Source: JBBATK01 sp040398805
GTDB taxonomy: Bacteria; Bacteroidota; Ignavibacteria; Kapaibacteriales; NICIL-2
Assembly: GCA_040398805.1 (NCBI GenBank)
Contig: JBBATK010000002.1
Location: 224,601-288,600, forward strand
Reading direction: 5' to 3'
Length of the DNA stretch: 64,000 bases
Below are positions 55,927 through 64,000 of the stretch, piece by piece. Both the position numbers and the translations under genes were made by a program. How positions within the stretch are numbered: position 1 is the first letter of the stretch; the number at the start of each line of letters is the position of its first letter. Under the pieces are notes generated by a model, which ran no database searches, was not told where the DNA came from, and saw only the letters and a program-made list of their open reading frames with translations.

Positions 55927-56787
55927 TCAGGAAATGATGGACCGCATGAGCGAGTCGATAAGCAGGTTCCATCCGTCGACGACGAGGAACAGGAGGATCT
56001 TCACGGGCAGGGAGATGATCTGCGGTGGAAGCATCATCATACCCAGGGACATGAGGATGGACGACACGATCATATCGATGACAAGGAACGGAATGAAGAT
56101 GACGAAGCCGATCTGGAACGCCATCCGCAACTCCGAAATCGAATAGGCCGGTATCACCGTCCATGTACTTACTTCCGAAAGGTCCTTGGGTTTGTCGCCG
56201 CCGCTCAGCTTGATGAACAGGCGCAGGTCCTCCTCGCGCGTGTGCTTCAGCATGAACTCGCGGAAGGGCTGGACCATGCGGGTCACTGCGGTGTCTTGGG
56301 ATATCTCCTGTTTCATGTACGGCTGGAGTCCTTCCCGGTTGGCCCGATCGAGCGACGGTTGCATGACGAAGAAGGTGAGGAACAGCGCCAGACCGGTGAG
56401 CAGCTGCGCCGGTGGCTGTGCTTGTGTTCCCAGTGCCTGTTTCAGGAAGTGGAACACGATGATGATGCGCGTAAAGCAGGTCATCATGATAAGAATGGAC
56501 GGCGCGAGCGACAGCACGGTGAGGACGGCAAGGATCTGCAACGTGGTGCTGAAATCCTTGGCGTTGCTCACTTCGCCCACGCCCACGCTGATAGTGGGCA
56601 GGGCGAGTCCGCCGCCGGCAGGCTCTGCCGCTTGCGCCTGCAACGACATGGCGCAGACGAGGAAGACGAGAGAGAGAATGCCGATGCGCCGGATACCGCG
56701 ATGCTCCGTGAGCAGACTCGCAGCGAAGCGTGTGCACTGCTCCACCCAGTGGTGGAAGCGAAGGATCGTGACGGAGATGTTTTTCAT
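55927..56787 (-). CDS. fliP: Flagellar biosynthesis protein FliP
   Basis: 286 residues with an N-terminal signal-type segment, then the FliP core: LTVLSLAPSILIMMTCFTRI, HFLKQALGTQAQPPAQLL and VIPAYSISELRMAFQIGF. It forms the central pore of the flagellar export gate. The first gene of fliP-fliQ-fliR; no other flagellar gene is in the window. Its N-terminal extension (about 45 residues before the signal helix) is longer than usual. A terminator of the glycosyltransferase gene lies upstream, so fliP has its own promoter. Confidence 0.95.
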   Translation of the reverse strand: MKNISVTILRFHHWVEQCTRFAASLLTEHRGIRRIGILSLVFLVCAMSLQAQAAEPAGGGLALPTISVGVGEVSNAKDFSTTLQILAVLTVLSLAPSILIMMTCFTRIIIVFHFLKQALGTQAQPPAQLLTGLALFLTFFVMQPSLDRANREGLQPYMKQEISQDTAVTRMVQPFREFMLKHTREEDLRLFIKLSGGDKPKDLSEVSTWTVIPAYSISELRMAFQIGFVIFIPFLVIDMIVSSILMSLGMMMLPPQIISLPVKILLFLVVDGWNLLIDSLMRSIIS

Positions 56788-56877
56788 GAGTGCGCTACAG
56801 TTTCAGCCGGTATTGCCGATACGCTGCAACCATTGTGCCATGTTTGGAGGGCGTGGATCCGTGAGGCGAGTGAGCGC

Positions 56878-56911
56878 AAAAAAAAACAGCAATGCGTGGT
56901 GACATTGCTGT
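56878..56911 (-). terminator. Intrinsic terminator of the glycosyltransferase gene
   Basis: On the minus strand ACAGCAATG-tcaccacg-CATTGCTGT, a perfect 9-bp stem, is followed by nine T residues, 40 bp beyond the stop of the GT4-TPR gene. Confidence 0.88.
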
Positions 56912-56950
56912 GCTTTCGTGTGGTGGTAGGTGAGGTTTCTTTGCGGATTG

Positions 56951-58729
56951 TCATTCCTCGATCGACTCGAAGTCCGCGCGTGCTTCTTCGTACTCCGGGC
57001 GCAGTCGCACCGCCCATTCGAACATGGTCTTGGCTTCGACGACGGCGCCGACCCCTTGGAAACACTGGGCTGCTCCGTAGCAGGCCTCGGAATTCTCGGG
57101 ATTCATCTCCAGGGCTTTCGTGTACAGCTCGCGGGCTTCTTCCAAGCCGCCCGTAGCGAACAGGGCGCGGGCGCTATCGCACAAGAGGGTCTCGAGCGAC
57201 AATCCCAGCATGGTCTGATATTTATAGCTCTTCCATCCGTCGAAGAGGAGCGTCAGGGTATCCAGGGACTCGTCCCACTGGCCACGCATGGCATGAAGCA
57301 CGGAGCGGATATAGAGTGTATCCGGATGTGACGCGGCATAGCCGTCGGCTTTTTCCAGATACTGCTCGCAAAGCTCCGTCTCTTCCGAATACAGGCAGAT
57401 GGATGCCAACCGATGCAGACCGAGCAGAAGGAATTGCTGCGGAAGGGCATTCGTTGCGAAACAGGCGTGATAACAAGCGATGGCATCGTCGATGTTCGCT
57501 TGCGCGTACAGCTCTTCCGCCGTCGTGAACAGGGTCATGACATCGGCTTTGTCGGTCAGCGTTGCCTGCGCCTTCACGCTCATGTCCGTGGAGTACATGG
57601 CGTCCAGACAAGCAAGCGCCTTCATGGTGGCCCGCTTCCAGGTCCACTCCGTGCGTGCACGATGCGCGCCGCGAAGTCCTTTTTCCCGCACCTCGTGCGG
57701 ATGCTGGACGATCTTCATCATCGTTTCGACAAGCACTTCCGCATCGGGTTCCAACATCGTCGCTTCGCCCGTCAGCTCCATGCCGTCCAGGGTGGTACCG
57801 ATGGAGAATTCGGAGGAAGGTATGCGCCAGCCCACGGACTCATCGACGAAGTCGTCGGTAGCGCCGCCGGCGGTGACGATGACCGGCAGTCCGCAGGCCA
57901 TGGCTTCCAGCGTGGGCAGGGAGAATCCCTCGCCGCGATACGGAGCGATGAACACGTCGCATGAACGGTACAGTTCCGCCATCTGCGCGTCCGTCAGCAT
58001 CGATTTCGTATACAGGATCTCCGGTGCGTTCGGGTTCTTGCGGATGTTGTTGATGATCTCCTCTGCGGTCTGACCCTTATAGAAGGAATCGCCGCCGATC
58101 TCCTTGATCACCAGGCACACATCGTCGGAAGCGGTGAATGCGGTGGTGTAGGCCTTGAGCAGGACATCTATTCCCTTACGGAAGATGGTCCCGCCGACGA
58201 ACAGGAAGGTGAATTTCTTTGATGTGGGGACGCCGGGAGCGGGACCGTCCGGCGTGTACAACGCAGGGTCGATGCCGTTCGGGACGATCTGGATCGTTTC
58301 CGCGGGAACACCGGAACGGATGAACGCATCACGGCAGAACGTCGTCGGTGTCCAGATGGCATCCGCTTGCTTGAACGTGTCCGCCATCTTCTTCGTGAGA
58401 TGCGAAAACTCCCACGGTTGATTGATCACCCACTTAGCGCCCTTGGGCGCGGCGTCGTTCGTGGGCCATTGATGGCGTATCCACACGAAGGGCGTGTGCG
58501 CTCCGGGTACGCTTTTCTGGCGGATGTCGTGAGCCCACAACTTCTCCAGTTTCGCCTCTCCCGATGGCGATATCTGATTGTCCGTCGTCGGAATGATGGT
58601 CACATCCGCGACACCGCTGTCGATGATGTTGGAGCACTGCTCTCTGTTGATGAGAGCCAGTGACGACGTCACCATCTGGGGTCCTTCCCAAACGATGTTG
58701 AGTTGCGGTTGTGTGTGCGAAGCATCCAT
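56951..58729 (-). CDS. GT4-family glycosyltransferase fused to a TPR domain
   Basis: 592 residues from the ATG at 58729. Residues 1-380 form a GT-B fold: FVWIRHQWPTND, IVPNGIDPALY, FLFVGGTIFRKGIDVLLKAY and the E-x7-E motif region GEGFSLPTLEAMACGLPVIV. Residues about 400-590 are TPR repeats (EARELYTKALEMNPENSEAC near the end). The fusion resembles enzymes that glycosylate surface proteins or polysaccharides; acting on flagellin is possible given the adjacent fliPQR but is speculative. It lies 179 bp downstream of guaA and ends in its own terminator. Confidence 0.88.
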   Translation of the reverse strand: MDASHTQPQLNIVWEGPQMVTSSLALINREQCSNIIDSGVADVTIIPTTDNQISPSGEAKLEKLWAHDIRQKSVPGAHTPFVWIRHQWPTNDAAPKGAKWVINQPWEFSHLTKKMADTFKQADAIWTPTTFCRDAFIRSGVPAETIQIVPNGIDPALYTPDGPAPGVPTSKKFTFLFVGGTIFRKGIDVLLKAYTTAFTASDDVCLVIKEIGGDSFYKGQTAEEIINNIRKNPNAPEILYTKSMLTDAQMAELYRSCDVFIAPYRGEGFSLPTLEAMACGLPVIVTAGGATDDFVDESVGWRIPSSEFSIGTTLDGMELTGEATMLEPDAEVLVETMMKIVQHPHEVREKGLRGAHRARTEWTWKRATMKALACLDAMYSTDMSVKAQATLTDKADVMTLFTTAEELYAQANIDDAIACYHACFATNALPQQFLLLGLHRLASICLYSEETELCEQYLEKADGYAASHPDTLYIRSVLHAMRGQWDESLDTLTLLFDGWKSYKYQTMLGLSLETLLCDSARALFATGGLEEARELYTKALEMNPENSEACYGAAQCFQGVGAVVEAKTMFEWAVRLRPEYEEARADFESIEE

Positions 58730-58907
58730 GTTGTTGCACCCGAAAAAGTTAGTGGTGCAACCCATGCGGCAAGAACGATGCCAATTTTCTCCAAGCAGGA
58801 ATGGGGGCGGACGATGTTTCCGCCATGATTTCATGACAAACCACTCAAAATGAGCGGAAAACGACGTTTATCCGGGACACGTGTCCACCGCTGGTACGTG
58901 CCGTGGC

Positions 58908-60449
58908 TTATTCCCACTCGATGGTAGCGGGCGGCTTGGAGGAGACATCGTACACGACGCGGTTGATACCGCGTACCTCGTTGATGATGCGGTTCGAGAT
59001 ACGCGCCATCACGTCGAAGGGCATGGGATACCAATCGGCCGTCATGCCGTCGGTGCTTGTCACCGCGCGCAGGGCCACGACGTTCTCGTACGTGCGTTCG
59101 TCGCCCATCACGCCCACGCTCTGCACGGGCAGCAGCACGGCGAAGGCCTGCCAGATCTCGTTGTAGAGTCCCGCGTTCTGGATCTCCTCCAGATAGATGC
59201 GGTCGGCCTCCCGGAGCACGCGAAGGTTCTCTGTCGATATGGCGCCGATGATACGGATGGCCAACCCGGGTCCGGGGAACGGATGCCGCTCGATGAACCA
59301 ATCGGGGATACCCAACTGGCGTCCAACCGCACGCACTTCGTCCTTGAACAGCTCACGGAAGGGCTCGAGCAGTTTCAGACTCATCTTCTCGGGCAGACCG
59401 CCCACGTTGTGGTGGGTCTTGATGGTTTGCGACGGACCCTTCACGCTGACGGACTCGATGACATCGGGATACAAGGTGCCTTGCACCAACCATTTCGCAT
59501 CGCCGAACTTCTTGGCTTCCGGTTCGAAGAGCTCGATGAAGGTGTTGCCGATGATCTTCCGCTTCTTCTCGGGGTCGGTGACGCCGTCCAAGCGGGACAG
59601 GAAGACGTCCGATGCGTTCACCACATCGATGGTCATGGAGAAATGCTCGTTGAACAGCTGTTCGATGATGGCGCTTTCGTTGTGGCGCATCAGGCCGCTG
59701 TCCACATGGATGCAATGCAACCGGCTGCCGATGGCCTTATGCAGCAGCACGGCGGCCACGGTGGAATCCACTCCGCCCGAGAGCGCGCAGATCACCGTAT
59801 CGGTTCCCACCCGTTCCTGTATCTCCTTGATGGACTGCTCGATGAACGAGCCCGCGTTCCAATCGGTGGCGCACCCGCAGATGCCCACGACGAAGTTCCG
59901 CAGGATAGCCGTGCCATCGGCGCTATGGAATACCTCCGGATGGAACTGTATGCCCCAGATACGGTCGCTTGCCCTGCGCACCGCACAGATAGGGGCGTTC
60001 TCCGTACCTGCTATCACCTCGAAGCCCTCGGGGATCTTCGTGAGCGAGTCGCCGTGGCTCATCCATACCTGCGTCTGCTCCGGTATCTGCGCGAAGAGGT
60101 CGGTGTGATCGCTGATATGCAGATGAGCCCGACCGAACTCCCGTTTCGCCGAGCGGTTCACCTCGCCGCCCAATTGATAGGCGATGAGCTGAAGGCCGTA
60201 GCATATTCCCAGAACGGGCACACCCAGGGTGAACACGTCGGACGAGGCGTGCGGGGCTCCGTCGGCATACACGCTGGAAGGTCCGCCGGACAGCACGATA
60301 CCCTGCGGGTTCAGGGCCTTCAGCGCGTCCATGGAAATGGTGTAGGGATGGATCTCCGCATACACGCCGATCTCGCGTATGCGCCGCGCGATGAGCTGGG
60401 TGAACTGTGAACCGAAGTCGAGGATGATGATGCGCTGTGCGTGTGTCAT
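58908..60449 (-). CDS. guaA: GMP synthase (glutamine-hydrolysing)
   Basis: 513 residues making GMP from XMP. The N-terminal glutamine amidotransferase carries ILDFGSQFTQLIARRIREIG, the nucleophile Cys in GICYGLQLIAYQLGG, and IWGIQFHPEVFHS; the ATP-pyrophosphatase part starts with ALSGGVDSTVAAVLLH; the C-terminal dimerisation domain includes TSTDGMTADWYPMPFDV and ends NRVVYDVSSKPPATIEWE. All standard. Divergent from the MetH-like gene. Confidence 0.97.
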   Translation of the reverse strand: MTHAQRIIILDFGSQFTQLIARRIREIGVYAEIHPYTISMDALKALNPQGIVLSGGPSSVYADGAPHASSDVFTLGVPVLGICYGLQLIAYQLGGEVNRSAKREFGRAHLHISDHTDLFAQIPEQTQVWMSHGDSLTKIPEGFEVIAGTENAPICAVRRASDRIWGIQFHPEVFHSADGTAILRNFVVGICGCATDWNAGSFIEQSIKEIQERVGTDTVICALSGGVDSTVAAVLLHKAIGSRLHCIHVDSGLMRHNESAIIEQLFNEHFSMTIDVVNASDVFLSRLDGVTDPEKKRKIIGNTFIELFEPEAKKFGDAKWLVQGTLYPDVIESVSVKGPSQTIKTHHNVGGLPEKMSLKLLEPFRELFKDEVRAVGRQLGIPDWFIERHPFPGPGLAIRIIGAISTENLRVLREADRIYLEEIQNAGLYNEIWQAFAVLLPVQSVGVMGDERTYENVVALRAVTSTDGMTADWYPMPFDVMARISNRIINEVRGINRVVYDVSSKPPATIEWE

Positions 60450-60507
60450 GGCGTACGGAAGCAGGTAAGAAGGTGGACTCGGGCCGTGGTCTGAAGATCA
60501 CGGTCTG

Positions 60508-60515
60508 CAAAAATA
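60508..60515 (-). promoter_or_regulatory. Candidate -7 promoter element TATTTTTG for guaA
   Basis: On the minus strand a perfect TAnnTTTG, about 58 nt upstream of the guaA start. No convincing -33. Confidence 0.35.
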
Positions 60516-60582
60516 GAGGTCGTGCGCCGAGTGGAAGCGGTGCATGTGACGCACCCACACAAATTCCCGCTCCGCATACGTC

Positions 60583-60590
60583 TATATTTG
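60583..60590 (+). promoter_or_regulatory. Candidate -7 promoter element TATATTTG for the MetH-like gene
   Basis: Perfect TAnnTTTG, 23 nt before the start at 60614. No -33 element is clear. Confidence 0.42.
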
Positions 60591-60613
60591 CATCGAATCA
60601 TCGTAACGCACTC

Positions 60614-62467
60614 ATGAATCCATTTCGTCAGGCACTGGCATCGCGCGTCCTTCTCTTCGACGGCGCAACGGGCACCAATCTTCAATCGCAGAACCTCACG
60701 GCCGAGGATTTCGGCGGCAAGCACCTGGAGGGCTGTAACGAATATCTGTGCATCTCCAAACCCTCGGCGGTGGAGAAGGTGCATCATGATTTCCTCGCGG
60801 CGGGAGCGGACATCATCGAGACGAACTCCTTCGGCTCGTCGTCCGTCGTGCTCGCCGAATACGATATCGCCCACCTCAGTTACGAACTCTCCCTTCTCAG
60901 TGCGCAGATCGCCCGACGGTGCGCCGACGCGTATTCCACGCCCGAGCGACCGCGCTTCGTGGCGGGGAGTGTCGGACCCGGCACGAAGCTTCCGTCGCTG
61001 CTGCATATCACCTTCGACGAACTCGTGCGCTCGTACGAGGTGACGATGCGGGGCTTGATCGACGGCGGTGCGGACGTGTTGTGCATCGAGACCTGCCAGG
61101 ACATGCTGCAGGTGAAAGCCGCGCTGACGGCGGCGGAGAAAGCCGTCAACGCATGGCGTGCCGAATCGGTACCCGACCGTCGCGAGGGCGATATCGGGGT
61201 CATCGTGAGCGTAACCATCGAGACCACGGGCACCATGCTCATGGGCACGGAGATCGCGGCGGCGCTGACGACGCTCGAGCCCTACGATATCGTCAGCGTC
61301 GTGGGAATGAACTGCGCCACGGGTCCGAAGGAGATGGAAGAGAACGTGCGATACCTTACGCAGAACTCTCCCAAGCCCGTCTTCCTCATGCCCAATGCGG
61401 GACTTCCCGAGAACATCGGCGGCGTGGCTCACTACCACCTGTCCCCTGCCGAGATGTGCACATGGATGCAACGCTACGTGGAAGAGTTCGGCGTACGGGT
61501 GGTGGGCGGATGCTGCGGCACGACACAGGAACATATCGCCGCCCTCCGTTCGTATCTGGACGGCAAGACGGAAACGCCGACACACATCGACGCCACCGTG
61601 TTCACACCCAGTGTGTCGTCCATCTATTCCTCCTGCACCATGCGCATGGATCCCGCACCCTTGCTCGTGGGCGAGCGGTGCAATGCGAACGGCTCGAAGA
61701 AATTCCGTGAGCTGCTGCTGGCGGAAGATTACGACTCCATGGTGAACATGGCCAAGGAGCAGATACGCGAGGGTGCGCATGTGCTGGACGTGTGCGTGGC
61801 CTATGTGGGACGCGACGAAGAGCGCGACATGCTGGAAGTGATACGGCGCTTCAATACAGCGGTGACCATACCGCTCATGATCGACAGCACGGAGGTGGGC
61901 GTAATCGAAGTGGCGTTGAAGAACTACGGCGGACGTGCCATCATCAACTCCATCAACTTCGAGGACGGCACGGCCAAGGCCGACAGGATATTGGAACTTG
62001 CCAAGCGCTACGGCGCGGCGGTCATCGCACTGTCCATCGACGAAGAAGGTCAGGCCTATTCGTTAGAGAAGAAGATCTCCATCGCGCAGCGCATCCGCGA
62101 CCACGCGGTGAACGTGCACGGCATGCGGGAGGACGACCTCATTTTCGATGCCCTGACCTTTCCGCTGGGGTCGGGTCAGGAAGACCTTCGCGACAGCGGC
62201 AAAGCCACGCTCGAGGCCATCCGCGAAATAAAACGTCGTATGCCCCGCGCCAAGACCATCCTGGGCCTCAGTAACGTCTCCTTCGGTCTTGCTACCCACA
62301 TTCGTCACATCCTGAACTCCGTGTTCCTCCATTACGCCATCGAGGCGGGACTGGACATGGCCATCGTCCATGCTTCCAAGATCATGCCCTTGTACAAGAT
62401 CGACGAACGCGGACGCGATCTGTGCCGCGAACTCATCTTCGATGAACGGCAGTGGGCGGAAGCGTGA
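60614..62467 (+). CDS. MetH-like protein: homocysteine S-methyltransferase plus pterin-binding modules
   Basis: 617 residues. The N-terminal half (about 1-330) is the homocysteine-binding barrel with LLFDGATGTNLQSQNL, a zinc cysteine in VGMNCATGP and the Cys pair in GGCCGTTQEH. The second half (about 345-610) is the folate/pterin barrel with GERCNANGSKKFRELL, VCVAYVGRDEERDM and FDALTFPLGSGQEDLRDSG. The cobalamin-binding and reactivation modules of full MetH (about 1200 residues) are absent; the frame closes cleanly after IFDERQWAEA. It probably works with a separately encoded cobalamin module. Divergent from guaA; probably linked to metK in the methyl cycle. Confidence 0.88.
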   Translation: MNPFRQALASRVLLFDGATGTNLQSQNLTAEDFGGKHLEGCNEYLCISKPSAVEKVHHDFLAAGADIIETNSFGSSSVVLAEYDIAHLSYELSLLSAQIARRCADAYSTPERPRFVAGSVGPGTKLPSLLHITFDELVRSYEVTMRGLIDGGADVLCIETCQDMLQVKAALTAAEKAVNAWRAESVPDRREGDIGVIVSVTIETTGTMLMGTEIAAALTTLEPYDIVSVVGMNCATGPKEMEENVRYLTQNSPKPVFLMPNAGLPENIGGVAHYHLSPAEMCTWMQRYVEEFGVRVVGGCCGTTQEHIAALRSYLDGKTETPTHIDATVFTPSVSSIYSSCTMRMDPAPLLVGERCNANGSKKFRELLLAEDYDSMVNMAKEQIREGAHVLDVCVAYVGRDEERDMLEVIRRFNTAVTIPLMIDSTEVGVIEVALKNYGGRAIINSINFEDGTAKADRILELAKRYGAAVIALSIDEEGQAYSLEKKISIAQRIRDHAVNVHGMREDDLIFDALTFPLGSGQEDLRDSGKATLEAIREIKRRMPRAKTILGLSNVSFGLATHIRHILNSVFLHYAIEAGLDMAIVHASKIMPLYKIDERGRDLCRELIFDERQWAEA

Positions 62468-62468
62468 G

Positions 62469-62490
62469 CCGACGTCGCGCTTCACGTCGG
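62469..62490 (+). terminator. Hairpin at the 3' end of the MetH-like gene
   Basis: CCGACGT-cgcgcttc-ACGTCGG, a 7-bp perfect stem immediately after the stop. No T-run, so termination is uncertain. Confidence 0.35.
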
Positions 62491-62923
62491 GTAGTCACGC
62501 GGTGAACGGTGCTTTTCAACAACTCCACGCGATAACGAACAACCGATGTGACCCTACATCAGTGATCGTTTCCATCGTGCCGTGGCATGCCGTGACGTCC
62601 GAGAAAGAGACCCGTCATCCGCTTGGCAGCGATGTGATGAGCAAACGGCCGAGGTCCGATGTTGCATCCACGCGCACCACCAATCGTGTGGATCCCAGGT
62701 GGTCGGTGATGGGGTATTCCCTGCGAAAGCCGGGGGTGGTGGTTGCCGCGCGATTCCTGCGGCAACTATGCCTGGCTGGACCACGGACTGTCTGCTTTCA
62801 GTGACGTGCTCAAACACTCTGTCGGCTCCCTCACCCAGTCGACTCACCATCTCGCTATGTCATTTTATAAACACGACATGGAGAAGAAGCGGTAATTGCA
62901 ACAGACTCGATACCCGAGTGTTA
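62491..62923. other. Stretch without recognised gene at the boundary with A+T-rich DNA
   Basis: About 430 bp without a supported gene. Composition stays G+C-rich to about 62870 and then drops abruptly into the A+T-rich toxin/immunity segment. Short frames exist on both strands but none has recognisable protein character. The boundary may mark the edge of acquired DNA or the downstream end of the Rhs locus. Confidence 0.5.
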
Positions 62924-63343
62924 TTATCTGTTAAAATATCCTTGTATATTAGCGTAACACGATACATGCAGCAATATGAACGAGAGTATCATGAGTAGTA
63001 ATGCCAGATAGGCATATCTTTTCTTCATGCGATCATCTATTTGCTCAAAAGTGCTAATTATTTTTCTTGTTTTGATTTCGCGCAATATATAACGTTTATA
63101 TCCACCATAGAAAATGACGTACGTATATAATAACAGAATCGACATAAGTACGTATCTATGCAGAGTGAAAGGGAGCACTGATATAATATATACTGAAATG
63201 GCAAGGATTAGATAAAAGCTTGCAAAACCAACATTATAGACTGCGCCCCTTAGGTACAATTCACTCTTCTTGCGTGCAAACCATACAGACAAAGCATAGC
63301 TTAGCAATAGTATTTTAGACAATAGCATATTCATGGTCTCCAT
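62924..63343 (-). CDS. Polytopic membrane protein, probable immunity partner of the Rhs toxin tip
   Basis: 139 residues with about four membrane helices (near 5-22, 33-56, 62-82 and 110-128), Tyr/Leu/Ile-rich and encoded at about 35% G+C, very unlike the rest of the window. It starts at 63343, overlapping the toxin 3' end by 13 nt; a second in-frame ATG at 63334 would form a classical ATGA overlap with the toxin stop, behind a GGAG. Position directly downstream of an Rhs C-terminus with translational coupling is the hallmark of an immunity gene, and a membrane location fits protection from a membrane-active toxin. No known immunity family is recognised. Function is inferred from context. Confidence 0.65.
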   Translation of the reverse strand: METMNMLLSKILLLSYALSVWFARKKSELYLRGAVYNVGFASFYLILAISVYIISVLPFTLHRYVLMSILLLYTYVIFYGGYKRYILREIKTRKIISTFEQIDDRMKKRYAYLALLLMILSFILLHVSCYANIQGYFNR

Positions 63344-64000
63344 AAGTCTGATTGTCTTCCTATATTATTGTCTAGCATTTTATCGAAGCCGAAGATATAA
63401 TCTGCTACCCCATAAATAGCAATTCCAGTTAATACCGCAGGTGCAGCATAGATTGTTGCAAGAAACGCTCCTGCCATTAGAACCGTATTCACAATCGTGT
63501 GGGCATCCCATGTCCCTGAGATATACTCATAGATTTGTACAGATGCTCCTAATGCAGTTCCTGCAGGTCCGAGTCTCGCTGCCCACTTACCTGCACTATT
63601 GGCAAACCGCTTGATTCCTTGGAAAAGTCGCCCAGCTTTTATACCAATCAATTTGGAGAGTTTGTGGGAAAAGGCTCGTTTCGTATTCTTTGGCAAGCTA
63701 TTATACCCTTGTGCAGAAATGCCAACGGTTCCAATGGCACCATTAAAGTGCTTCTCAATTCCTTCTAATATTTCTCCTAATAGTCCTCCCTCAGAACCTT
63801 GAGTCTCCGGCGCTATATCCGCCGCCGCCGCAGCTCTCTTTGCCATCCACTCCAGCTTACGGTCGCGTATCACATCCTCTGAGCTGTTGTCGCGTTCCCC
63901 ATAGACCACCACCTCACCGGTCGTAAACCTGGGGATACCGTCACCGCCGATCTCGCCTATCAACCCCGACGGATCCCTCAAAATAAGGGGATTGTTGAAA
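63331..64000 (-). CDS. C-terminal end of an Rhs-type polymorphic toxin (partial)
   Basis: The frame is open from the right edge and its first visible residues are FNNPLILRDPSGLIGEIGG, the end of an Rhs repeat-associated core. The following 210 residues are the variable tip. It has a polar part with Ala/Lys-rich helices (WMAKRAAAAADIA, about 45-57 after the core), a block GYNSLPKNTKRAFSHKLSKL, and a hydrophobic Gly/Ala-rich stretch in the last 75 residues (TALGASVQIYEYISG, LMAGAFLATIYAAPAVLTG). No nuclease or deaminase residues are apparent, so a membrane-inserting tip is the best guess. G+C is lower than upstream, falling further in the adjoining membrane gene. The bulk of the protein lies outside the window. 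Confidence 0.8.
   Translation of the reverse strand, partial: FNNPLILRDPSGLIGEIGGDGIPRFTTGEVVVYGERDNSSEDVIRDRKLEWMAKRAAAAADIAPETQGSEGGLLGEILEGIEKHFNGAIGTVGISAQGYNSLPKNTKRAFSHKLSKLIGIKAGRLFQGIKRFANSAGKWAARLGPAGTALGASVQIYEYISGTWDAHTIVNTVLMAGAFLATIYAAPAVLTGIAIYGVADYIFGFDKMLDNNIGRQSDLWRP

Noticed and set aside
56886..56911. A third copy of the 51-bp dyad repeat
   Set aside because: It shares only ATTGCTGT with the flank of copy 1; the stem, loop and length differ and it is a normal terminator.
60450..60613. A cobalamin riboswitch in front of the MetH-like gene
   Set aside because: The 160-bp gap has some G+C-rich pairing, but I could not find the conserved B12-box or core, and the candidate promoter lies only 23 nt from the start, leaving no room.

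Overview
The window is chromosomal DNA of about 60% G+C from a Gram-negative bacterium of the Bacteroidota/Chlorobiota (FCB) group. Four secreted proteins end in a type IX secretion (T9SS) C-terminal sorting domain, and there are outer-membrane-linked genes (TamB-like, OprO/P-like porin). Several genes carry the FCB-type -7 promoter element TAnnTTTG. T9SS cargo together with a fliP-fliQ-fliR flagellar export cluster and high G+C points to a Kapabacteria/Ignavibacteria-like lineage rather than a classical Bacteroidetes; this placement is inference.

Layout. 1-5.1 kb (minus): a partial membrane glycosyltransferase-like protein, a diheme cytochrome c peroxidase/MauG protein with an extra N-terminal helical domain, and a PhoX-like T9SS protein. 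5.4-13.7 kb: plsY, an aldehyde dehydrogenase, dnaX, an orphan HsdM-like protein that seems to lack the methylase catalytic motif, then gmk and yicC on the minus strand. 13.9-27.5 kb: a giant T9SS propeller/PKD/LamG protein, radC, a YfiT/DinB protein, a C25-like T9SS protein, tamB and a membrane-anchored protein. 27.6-34.3 kb: clpS divergent from a CADD-like putative p-aminobenzoate synthase, an ECF-like sigma factor, two helical-repeat proteins, an APC permease and a small NuoE-like ferredoxin. 34.5-42.8 kb (plus): ileS (type 2 with a swapped HIGH motif), an M16 peptidase, fmt, a glycerophosphodiesterase, a TrmB-like methyltransferase and two unknowns. 42.9-51.2 kb: an MBL-rhodanese sulfur enzyme, a GNAT/FemAB-like protein, a sugar nucleotidyltransferase, metK with a strong terminator, a DUF6629-like membrane protein, a glycosylasparaginase and a porin. 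51.2-54.8 kb: a lower-G+C segment with two secreted-protein genes, bounded by two directly oriented copies of a 51-bp dyad repeat. 54.8-62.5 kb: fliR-fliQ-fliP, a GT4-TPR glycosyltransferase, guaA, and a MetH-like protein holding only the homocysteine and pterin modules. 62.9-64.0 kb: an abrupt A+T-rich segment with the C-terminus of an Rhs-type polymorphic toxin and an overlapping multi-pass membrane gene, the likely immunity gene.

Most of the window is housekeeping (translation, methionine/SAM, nucleotides, lipid synthesis, replication) interleaved with secreted surface proteins. The parts most worth a second look are the Rhs tip/immunity pair at the right edge, the repeat-bounded low-G+C segment beside fliR, the orphan pseudo-methylase, the IleRS2 with GIHH in place of HIGH, and the CADD-type gene.
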